10,071 nucleotides of DNA, taken from an uncultured Eubacteriales bacterium. Lineage in GTDB: Bacteria > Bacillota > Clostridia > Oscillospirales > Oscillospiraceae. The notes below the pieces were generated by a model that worked only from the letters and a program-made list of their open reading frames with translations, searched no databases and was not told the origin of the DNA. The position numbers were made by a program, and so were the translations under genes. This document shows, piece by piece, positions 1 to 6,286 of this stretch; the stretch's first letter is position 1; each line of letters starts with the position of its first letter. The stretch is taken from contig USEU01000065.1 in the NCBI GenBank assembly GCA_900553805.1, forward strand, positions 1-10,071. The letters are read 5' to 3'.

Positions 1-56
1 AATTGAGCCAAAAATCCAGGCTGGGGCTTCTTGCCAAATTGTGCGGTGTTGCCCTC

Positions 57-102
57 AAAAAACACGGGCGAATTCGCGTTTCGCTGCGAATTCGCCCGTG
101 TT
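57..102 (-). terminator. Rho-independent terminator of the RND pump gene
   Basis: A perfect 17-bp inverted repeat (61-77 pairing with 86-102) encloses an 8-base loop. Read on the minus strand, the stem is followed directly by a run of T residues (the A tract at 57-62 on the plus strand, two of which lie in the stem). It starts 24 bases past the TAA stop of the pump gene, so it is positioned to end that transcript. The outer stem is GC-rich and the inner part contains the palindromic GAATTC. No T tract follows on the plus strand, so it should work mainly in the minus direction. Confidence 0.9.
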
Positions 103-126
103 CCATAATAAGACGTTTGGTTCAGC

Positions 127-3100
127 TTATTCGGCGCCCTCCAGCTGAAGCTCCTGGTCAGACAGGACTCTGGGGGGCTTTTTGCTGAAAATGTCGTAGA
201 TGCAGGGGACCACAAGCAGGGTCATCAGCGTGGCGTAGATCAGGCCGCCGATGCACACCACGGCCATGGGCTGCATCATGGCGCTGCCGGCGTTTTTGCT
301 CAGAGCCATGTCGATCAGGCCCAAAATGGTGGTGACGGAGGTCATCAGAATGGGGCGGATGCGGGTGCGTCCGGCCTCCAGGATGGCTTCCCGGCGCTCC
401 ATTCCATCGGCACGGAGCTGGTTGATGTAGTCCACCAGCACGATGCCGTTGTTCACGATGATGCCGGTGAGCATCACAAAGCCGATCAGGGAGATCACGC
501 TGACCTCCATCCGGCAGATCAGCAGCGCCATAAAGCCGCCGGTGAAGGCCAGGGGAATGGTGAACATGACGATGAACGGAGATTTCGGGCTCTGGAACTG
601 GGCCACCATCACCAGATACACCAGCAGGATGCCCAGCGCCAGCATGAGCAGCAGCTGCTCCACGGCGTCCATGATGCTTTCGTTCTCGCCGGTAAAGGCA
701 TAGCTGATGCCCTCGCCCAAATCGAGAGTCCCCACGATCCGGGAGGCGTCGGCGGTGACCAGGGTCACGTTGTAGCCGCTGCTGATCTGGGCGGTGACGG
801 TGAGGGAGCGGCGCTGGTTCTTCCGGCTGATGGAGGTCAGGCTGGTGGTTTCCTCCACTGTGGCCACGTCGGACAGCTTTACCGTGCGGGCCTCACCGTT
901 CATATCCGTGGCCTCCAGCGTATAGGCCTTCAGCTGCTCCACGTCCAGCCGGGCCTCCTCCGGGCGCTCCACCACGATATCCGTGCTGGTGCCGCTGAGG
1001 GTCAGGGTGCTGGCCTGCTGGGTGTTGGACAGCGCCGCCGCCACCTGGGCGTAAACCTGGGCGATGGTCAGCCCCTGGGACATGGCCATGTCCCGGTCGA
1101 TCTGGATGTGCAGCGCCGGGGCGGCGTCCTCCAGCCCATCGGAGACGGACGCCACGCCCTCCACACCCCGCAGGGCCTCTGCCGCGGTGCGGGCGGCAGC
1201 CTGCAGGGCGTCCATATCCTGGCCGTAAAGCTCCAGGGAAATGCCGCTGCCGGTGAGCATGCTCATGTCCATCATGGCGGAGGAACTGGTGATCTCGCAG
1301 TTCAGGTCGGCGCATTCGTCAATGATCCGCTGGCCCATCTGCGCGCCGGAGGCGGTGTCGTCCGCCAGGGTGATGTATACGGTGACATCATGGCTTCCGC
1401 CGCTGCCGCCCATGCCCAGCAGCGAGGCGGTGCCGGTGGACATCATGGCGCCCGCCGTTTCAATGCCGTCCATGGCGTTGATCCGGGTCAGCACCTGGTC
1501 GGACAGGGCGGCCGCCTCCTCCATGGTGCTGTCCTCCGGCATGGCGATGGTCAGCGTCAGGCTGGGCATATCCATCTCCGGCATGAAGGTGAAGCCCCGG
1601 GCCAGAGCCAGATAACCGGTGGCGGCCAGCGCGGCCACGGCGATCAGCAGGACCAGCGCCTTGTGATCCAGGGCAAAGCCGGCGATCTTTTCGTAGCCCC
1701 GCAGCAGCCCGGCGGAGACGCGGCCCTTCTTTTCCTTCTTCTGCCTGCGCATCATGCCGGAGGCCATGGCGGGCACCAGGGTCAGCGAGACGATGAGGGA
1801 GGCCAGCAGGGAATAGGACATGGTCAGCGCCAGATCCGTAAACAGCTGCCGGGTGATGCCCTCGATGAATACGATGGGCAGGAACACGCACACCGTGGTC
1901 AGGGTGGAGGAGGTGACGGCCCCGGCCACCTGGGCCGCGCCGGCCACTGCCGCCTTGGCGGCGCTGACACCCTTGGCCCGCAGCCGGTAGATGTTCTCAA
2001 TGACCACAATGGAGTTGTCCACCAGCATGCCCACCGCCACGGCCAGGCCGCTGAGGGAGATCATGTTGATGGTGACCCCGGAGAAGTACATCAGCACAAT
2101 GGCAAAGATCACGCTGATGGGGATGGAGCACAGGGTGATAAAGGTGGGGCGGATGTCCCGCAGGAACAGGAACAGAATGAGGATGGCAAACACCGCGCCC
2201 AGCAGCAGGCTGTTGAGGATGTTGTCCACGATCAGGTGGATATAATCCCCCTGATCCATCAGCGCCACAAAGCGCAGGCCGGGGTACTGCTCCTCCAGCT
2301 GGCGGAAGCGGGCGTTGACGTTGGCGGTGGCTCCGGCGGTGGAATAGGTGCTCTGCTTTTCAAAGCTGAGGACGATGCTCTCCTGGCCGTTCAGCCGGGC
2401 GTAGGTCTCATTTCGGTTGTCGGTGAGGAATACCTCCGCCACGTCCTGCAACCGAACGGGTTCCACCCCGTCGATGCCCAGGTCGAACAGCAGCAGGTTT
2501 TGCAGGGTTTCCAGGTCGGTGATCTCCTCACCCACGGACACCATGTAGCTGATGCCGTCCTGGGCCACGTAGCCCGCCGGCATGTAGAAGCTCTGGGCCT
2601 GGAGAATGCCGGAGATCATCTCCATGGAGAGGATGCCGTTCAGGTCGGCCTTGTCCAGCGCCTCCTGGCGGCTGGACTCAATGGAATCCAGGCCGGTATC
2701 CATCTGGGCCAGCGCCGAATCCAGCCCCGCCGCGTTGGCGGCCAGGTCGGCCATGGCGCCGCTGATCTCCAGCATGCCGGAGGTCTTCTGCTGGCTGAGG
2801 ATCCGGGTGGCGTCCTTCAGCTGGAGCATGCCGCTGTCCAGCTGGGGCAGCACATCCAGCTGCAAATAATTGATGGTCTCATCTATCTGGGAGACCTGGC
2901 TCTCCAGCTCCGCGATCTTGCTGTCCAGCAGGTTCAGCTCGATGCCCAGGTCGGCCAGCTGCTGTTTGAACGACTCCACCTTTGCGTTGATGTCCGCGAT
3001 CTCGGTTTCCAGCTGGGCAATGCGGACGTTGACGTCCTCTATGCTTCCAAAGCCCCGCACGGCCAGCTCCGCGTCCAGAGTGGCCCGGTCGGCAGTGATG

Positions 3101-4182
3101 GCGGCGTATTCCTCCCCGGCATACAGAGCGTCCACCGCCGCCTGCTTGTCCTCGTCGGACAGCTCCGGGTCGTCGTAGATCGCCTGGATCTGGGCATAGA
3201 AGGCATCCTCCCGCGCCTGAAGGCTGTACGCGCTGTCCCGCAGGGCGTACAGGGTATTCAGCTCCTCCTGCAGGGGGTTACTTTGGGCGGCGGCGTTGTT
3301 CAGCGCGTCCCGGATGGCCCGCAGGGTGGTCAGGATCGTCTCCACCTGGGTCTTGCTGGCCTGCAGCTGAGTGATCTGGTTTTGCAGCTCGGACTTGGCG
3401 GAGATCAGCTCCGCCTGTTTCTGGCTGAGCTCCGCCTCGGCGGAGGCGGTGGAGGAGGAGAGGGAGGCCTTGCCGCTGTCCAGCTGGAGCCGGGCGGTGT
3501 CGATCTGATCCTGGGCGTCGGTCAGCTCGTCCCGCTTTTCCAGAAGCTCGTTGGCGGCGTCGTCCAGCTTGCCGTTGATGGCATTGGCGATCTTCAGATT
3601 GGTGCGGTCGATCTTCTGCTGATCCAGCACCACGTGCAGCTGCTGCTCCACCGTGCCGGAGGCGGTGATCCGGGCCACGCCGGAGATGCCCTCCAGCTTG
3701 GGCATCAGGGTGTCGGACAGGAATTCCGTCAGCGCCACGGTGTCCTTGCCGTCCATGGCCACGGCGGCCACCTCCACCGGCAGCAGGTCGGGGTTGATCT
3801 TCAGCACATAGGGGGAGCCGACCACATCATCCCAGGAGCCCTGAAGGGCGGTGATCTTCTGCTGGATGTCCACGCCGATGGTATCCATATTCACGGATTC
3901 CTCAAATTCCAGCATGACCACGCTGTAATTCTCGCTGGAGGTGGAGGTGACCTCCTTGATGTGCTCCAGGGTGGACATGCTCTGCTCCAGGGGCTTGGAG
4001 ATCTCGGCCTCCACCTTCTCCGGGCTGGCCCCGGGGTAGGTGGTCATGATGACGATGTAGGGGAAGTCCATGTTCGGCAGCAGGTCGGGGGTCATCTTCA
4101 GATAGGACACCACGCCCAGAACCAGAACGGCCACCACGGCCACGAATACGGTAAGCGGCTTTTTGACACTGAATTTAGGCAT
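127..4182 (-). CDS. RND-superfamily (AcrB/HAE1-type) efflux transporter with large coiled-coil insertion
   Basis: A 1351-residue inner-membrane proton-driven efflux permease; the substrate cannot be read from sequence. The start is the ATG at 4182, with AAGGAG 8 bases upstream; the frame stays open 88 codons further, but that stretch covers the intergenic region and lacks transporter character. TM1 lies near residues 10-29. The first porter domain (about 30-650) contains PNMDFPYIVIMTTYPGASP, a family hallmark. TM2-TM6 span about 654-808, TM7 about 841-862, the second porter domain about 863-1170, and TM8-TM12 about 1172-1331. TM4 has VGMLVDNSIVVIEN (D722, N723) and TM10 has VNNGIVLVDYINQLR (N1244, N1245). 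Residues about 203-515 form a hydrophilic, Leu/Gln/Glu-rich heptad region that AcrB lacks; AcrB is about 1050 residues, so this accounts for the extra length. No membrane fusion protein or outer-membrane channel gene is adjacent, as is usual for Gram-positive RND pumps such as SwrC. Family is confident; function beyond export is not. Confidence 0.93.
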   Translation of the reverse strand: MPKFSVKKPLTVFVAVVAVLVLGVVSYLKMTPDLLPNMDFPYIVIMTTYPGASPEKVEAEISKPLEQSMSTLEHIKEVTSTSSENYSVVMLEFEESVNMDTIGVDIQQKITALQGSWDDVVGSPYVLKINPDLLPVEVAAVAMDGKDTVALTEFLSDTLMPKLEGISGVARITASGTVEQQLHVVLDQQKIDRTNLKIANAINGKLDDAANELLEKRDELTDAQDQIDTARLQLDSGKASLSSSTASAEAELSQKQAELISAKSELQNQITQLQASKTQVETILTTLRAIRDALNNAAAQSNPLQEELNTLYALRDSAYSLQAREDAFYAQIQAIYDDPELSDEDKQAAVDALYAGEEYAAITADRATLDAELAVRGFGSIEDVNVRIAQLETEIADINAKVESFKQQLADLGIELNLLDSKIAELESQVSQIDETINYLQLDVLPQLDSGMLQLKDATRILSQQKTSGMLEISGAMADLAANAAGLDSALAQMDTGLDSIESSRQEALDKADLNGILSMEMISGILQAQSFYMPAGYVAQDGISYMVSVGEEITDLETLQNLLLFDLGIDGVEPVRLQDVAEVFLTDNRNETYARLNGQESIVLSFEKQSTYSTAGATANVNARFRQLEEQYPGLRFVALMDQGDYIHLIVDNILNSLLLGAVFAILILFLFLRDIRPTFITLCSIPISVIFAIVLMYFSGVTINMISLSGLAVAVGMLVDNSIVVIENIYRLRAKGVSAAKAAVAGAAQVAGAVTSSTLTTVCVFLPIVFIEGITRQLFTDLALTMSYSLLASLIVSLTLVPAMASGMMRRQKKEKKGRVSAGLLRGYEKIAGFALDHKALVLLIAVAALAATGYLALARGFTFMPEMDMPSLTLTIAMPEDSTMEEAAALSDQVLTRINAMDGIETAGAMMSTGTASLLGMGGSGGSHDVTVYITLADDTASGAQMGQRIIDECADLNCEITSSSAMMDMSMLTGSGISLELYGQDMDALQAAARTAAEALRGVEGVASVSDGLEDAAPALHIQIDRDMAMSQGLTIAQVYAQVAAALSNTQQASTLTLSGTSTDIVVERPEEARLDVEQLKAYTLEATDMNGEARTVKLSDVATVEETTSLTSISRKNQRRSLTVTAQISSGYNVTLVTADASRIVGTLDLGEGISYAFTGENESIMDAVEQLLLMLALGILLVYLVMVAQFQSPKSPFIVMFTIPLAFTGGFMALLICRMEVSVISLIGFVMLTGIIVNNGIVLVDYINQLRADGMERREAILEAGRTRIRPILMTSVTTILGLIDMALSKNAGSAMMQPMAVVCIGGLIYATLMTLLVVPCIYDIFSKKPPRVLSDQELQLEGAE
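2638..3576 (-). other. Coiled-coil insertion domain within the RND porter region
   Basis: This stretch encodes residues about 203-515 of the pump. Heptad-like patterns run through residues 203-300 (for example ELLEKRDELTDAQDQ) and 386-460 (for example RIAQLETEIADINAKVE). They are separated by about 85 residues (300-385) with shorter helices, prolines and an acidic segment, DDPELSDEDK. A later part (about 440-515) has spaced Leu-Asp-Ser-Gly-like units. The simplest reading is an antiparallel helical hairpin with a small tip, projecting from the porter domain on the outer face of the membrane. Boundaries are approximate because they were judged by eye. Confidence 0.75.
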
Positions 4183-4212
4183 TGCGCGCACTCCTTCACG
4201 GGAACCTGTGCC

Positions 4213-4243
4213 GTTCTCCCGCGCCCCGGCGGCGCGGGAGAAC
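4213..4243 (-). promoter_or_regulatory. Perfect 13-bp hairpin/dyad in the leader of the RND pump gene
   Basis: Bases 4213-4225 and 4231-4243 are exact inverted repeats (arm GTTCTCCCGCGCC) with a 5-base spacer. The dyad lies between the proposed promoter and the ribosome binding site of the pump gene, ending about 20 bases before AAGGAG. No T run follows in either direction, so it is not a normal intrinsic terminator. It could be a repressor operator (pump genes are often under TetR- or MarR-type control, though no regulator gene is in the window) or an RNA structure affecting translation or stability. The repeat is seen directly; the role is inferred. Confidence 0.55.
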
Positions 4244-4276
4244 AACACACCTTTAAAAAATCTTAAGATACAAATT

Positions 4277-4285
4277 ACTATACCA
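4277..4285 (-). promoter_or_regulatory. Candidate extended -10 promoter for the RND pump gene
   Basis: On the minus strand the sequence reads TGGTATAGT: TATAGT is one mismatch from the -10 consensus and is preceded by the extended TGn element. A TTCACA (4303-4308), one mismatch from TTGACA, lies 20 bases upstream, which is too far to be a good partner, so the extended -10 may carry the promoter. Transcription would begin near 4270, giving a leader of about 88 bases that includes the 13-bp hairpin. The surrounding DNA is AT-rich compared with the coding regions. Confidence 0.5.
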
Positions 4286-4339
4286 CAGCCCCGGAGCGGA
4301 AGTGTGAACTTTTTGTGTTTTGCCGGGGGAAAAATAAAG

Positions 4340-4368
4340 TTGCTTAATGGGAGAAAATGTATTATATT
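4340..4368 (+). promoter_or_regulatory. Candidate promoter for the metallophosphoesterase/ATPase operon
   Basis: TTGCTT (4340-4345, only TTG matching consensus) is separated by 17 bases from TATATT (4363-4368, one mismatch from TATAAT). The region is the most AT-rich in the window and sits about 80 bases before the first operon start codon. A near-palindrome, TGTATTATATTATACA (4358-4373; halves match at 7 of 8 positions), overlaps the -10 and could be an operator. The proposed start is near 4375, giving a leader of about 74 bases. Confidence 0.5.
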
Positions 4369-4394
4369 ATACAAAATAAAAGGAATATTCATGT

Positions 4395-4426
4395 TGATCC
4401 TCGGCGCGTTTCCGCGGTCAGGATCA
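4395..4426 (+). repeat. Inverted repeat in the 5' leader of the operon
   Basis: TGATCCT (4395-4401) and AGGATCA (4420-4426) are exact inverted repeats flanking an 18-base GC-rich middle that contains a smaller CGCG/CGCG pairing. The structure ends about 9 bases before the AAAGGA ribosome binding site of the first gene. It could fold in the mRNA leader or be a protein-binding dyad; no known riboswitch or T-box was recognised here. Confidence 0.35.
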
Positions 4427-4448
4427 GCGGTGCAGAAAGGAATCATTC

Positions 4449-5225
4449 ATGGAATTTAAGGTTCTTGCGGTAGGGGATGTGGTCGGCGCGCCGGGAATGG
4501 AGCGGATCCGCCGCCATCTGCGGCGGCTCAAGCGGGACACCGGGGCGGACTTCGTGGTGGTCAACGGGGAAAACGCCAGCGTGGTGGGCATCACCCCCGA
4601 CCAGGCGGAGGACATCCTGGACGCCGGGGCGGATGTGATCACCCTGGGCAATCACAGCTTCTCCAAGCGGGAGATCACCGCCTATATGGACGAATCCCCC
4701 CGCATCATCCGTCCGGCAAACTTCGCGCCCCAGGTGCCCGGCCGGGGCTGGGGTGTGTATGAGAGCAAATGGGGCGATGTGGCGGTGATCGACCTGATTG
4801 GCCGGTGCAACATGGACTACGGCCCGGATAACCCCTTCCTGATGATCGACAGGATCCTGAAGCAGGTTGAGGCAAAATTCATTCTGGTGGAGCTTCATGC
4901 CGAGGCCACTTCCGAGAAGCTGGCCATGGGCTACATGCTCGACGGCCGGGTCAGCGCCGTGTGGGGCACCCATACCCATGTGCCCACGGCGGATAACCGG
5001 GTGCTGCCCGGCGGCACCGGGTATGTGACGGATCTGGGCATGACCGGCCCCCGGGAATCCGTGCTGGGCATCCGGCCGGAGCTGTCCATTGCCAGATTCC
5101 GGGGCGACCTGCCCCAGCGCTACCGCTGGGCGGAGGGCGCGACCAAGATGGAGGGCGTTCTGTTCACCCTGGACAGCGCCACGGGAAAATGCCTGCGGGC
5201 GGAAAGAGTTGACCAATGGGACTGA
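4449..5225 (+). CDS. ymdB: YmdB-like metallophosphoesterase (TIGR00282 family; 2',3'-cyclic-nucleotide phosphodiesterase type)
   Basis: A 258-residue cytoplasmic metal-dependent phosphoesterase. Its motifs fit the YmdB family in order: GDVVG (D10), NGENA (N39, E41, N42), GNH (N68, H69), RPANF (88-92), HAEATSEK (H150), and GTHTHV with TAD (H175, H177, D182), followed by TDLGMTG. These supply the expected two-metal ligands. Length matches the family, normally about 260 residues. Bacillus YmdB hydrolyses 2',3'-cyclic nucleotides and affects biofilm and motility decisions; whether this protein does the same is inferred. The position after GNH reads SFSK, where relatives often have an aromatic residue plus Asp, a minor departure. 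The ATG start follows AAAGGA by 7 bases. It is the first gene of a plus-strand operon, and its last 10 bases overlap the next gene. In many Firmicutes the family sits beside the RNase Y gene; here it sits with SbcCD-like genes. Confidence 0.93.
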   Translation: MEFKVLAVGDVVGAPGMERIRRHLRRLKRDTGADFVVVNGENASVVGITPDQAEDILDAGADVITLGNHSFSKREITAYMDESPRIIRPANFAPQVPGRGWGVYESKWGDVAVIDLIGRCNMDYGPDNPFLMIDRILKQVEAKFILVELHAEATSEKLAMGYMLDGRVSAVWGTHTHVPTADNRVLPGGTGYVTDLGMTGPRESVLGIRPELSIARFRGDLPQRYRWAEGATKMEGVLFTLDSATGKCLRAERVDQWD

Positions 5226-6286
5226 AAATACTTCACAGCGCGGATTGGCACCTGGATTCCCCCTTCCGCTCCCTGCCCCAGGAAGCGGGGGCGCGGTTGC
5301 GGGAGATGCAGCGCGCGCTTCCCGGCCGCGTTGCGGCCCTGTGCCGGGAGGAAGAATGCGACCTGGTGCTGCTGGCGGGGGACTTGTTTGATTCTCCCGC
5401 CCCTGCCAAGGACTGGGTGCACGCCGTGCGGCGGGCGCTGGAGCAGTGCGCCGTGCCGGTGTGCGTCGCTCCCGGAAATCACGATTACTGCACGGATTCT
5501 TCCCCCTGGCTGACGGAAAGCTGGCCGGAAAATGTGCATATTTTTACCGGGGGGCCGGATCACATCGACCTCCCCTCGCTGGACTGCCGGGTATACGGCG
5601 CGGGCTACCGCAGCATGGACTGCCCGGGCCTGCTGGAGGGCTTCCGGGCGGAGGGGGACGCGAAATGGCGCGTGGGCGTATTCCACGGCGACCCGCTGAG
5701 CCTGTCCTCCCCCTGCTGCCCGGTGACGGCGGCCCAGGTGCGCGAATCCGGCCTGAGCTATCTGGCCCTGGGCCATATCCATGCCGCCGGCTCCTTCCGG
5801 GCGGGCCGGACCCTGTGCGCCTGGCCGGGCTGCCCCATGGGCCGCGGCTGGGACGAGACCGGGGAAAAGGGCGTGTATCTGGCGACCCTGGAGGAGCGGG
5901 CGACCCTGCGCTGGATACCCCTGGGGCTGCCCCAATTTCACGATTTGCAGGCGGAGGTGCGCACCGACGCCCTTTCCGCACTGGAAGCCCTCCTCCCCCC
6001 GGCGCAAAGCCCGGATCTGTTCCGGGTGACCCTGACGGGATACGGCGCGGTGGACGCGCAGCGGCTGAAAAGCCATTTTTCCCACCTGGCGCTGCTGGAG
6101 CTGCGGGACGAGACCCGGAAGCGGCCCGAGACCTGGGCCTGCGCCGGGGAGGACAGTCTGCGGGGCGTTTATTTTGACCTGCTCCGGCGCCTGGCGGAGG
6201 AATCGCCGGAGCGGCGGGAGCTGGCAGACCTGGCGGCGGAGATCTCCGCCGCCCTGCTGGACGGGGAGGAGGTGCGGCTGCCGTGA
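5216..6286 (+). CDS. SbcD/YhaO-like metallophosphoesterase, DNA repair exonuclease family
   Basis: A 356-residue cytoplasmic protein with the full Mre11/SbcD-type phosphoesterase signature: SADWHLDSPF (D10, H12), LAGDLFD (D56), GNHDY (N88, H89), FHGD (H157) and GHIH (H187, H189). The opening HSADWHLDSPF block is characteristic of the YhaO branch. After the catalytic domain (about 1-245) comes a C-terminal region of about 110 residues that probably contacts the partner ATPase, as the capping and helical parts do in SbcD. It is somewhat shorter than Bacillus YhaO (about 400 residues). The ATG lies within the end of the upstream gene, with GGAAAGAG 7 bases before it, and the gene overlaps the next by 4 bases (GTGA). 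The pairing with the downstream ATPase strongly implies an ATP-dependent nuclease complex acting on DNA ends or structures. Substrate is not determinable here. Confidence 0.92.
   Translation: MGLKILHSADWHLDSPFRSLPQEAGARLREMQRALPGRVAALCREEECDLVLLAGDLFDSPAPAKDWVHAVRRALEQCAVPVCVAPGNHDYCTDSSPWLTESWPENVHIFTGGPDHIDLPSLDCRVYGAGYRSMDCPGLLEGFRAEGDAKWRVGVFHGDPLSLSSPCCPVTAAQVRESGLSYLALGHIHAAGSFRAGRTLCAWPGCPMGRGWDETGEKGVYLATLEERATLRWIPLGLPQFHDLQAEVRTDALSALEALLPPAQSPDLFRVTLTGYGAVDAQRLKSHFSHLALLELRDETRKRPETWACAGEDSLRGVYFDLLRRLAEESPERRELADLAAEISAALLDGEEVRLP

Noticed and set aside
3..188. A 61-codon open frame at the left edge
   Set aside because: It runs through the terminator hairpin and into the antisense of the pump C-terminus. 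No ribosome binding site or recognisable sequence.
1108..4266. A 1052-codon open frame on the plus strand, antisense to the pump gene
   Set aside because: Its translation is dominated by Gly, His, Gln and Ala runs with no domain, and it lies opposite a clearly conserved transporter. In GC-rich coding DNA the antisense frame often lacks stops.
4303..4308. TTCACA as the -35 box for the pump promoter
   Set aside because: It is 20 bases from the TATAGT element, longer than the usual 16-18, so it was not counted as part of the promoter.
4183..4446. An 88-residue N-terminal extension of the pump frame
   Set aside because: It would translate the intergenic region including the hairpin and candidate promoters, while the ATG at 4182 has a good ribosome binding site and begins the expected MPKFSVKKPL-type start of RND pumps.
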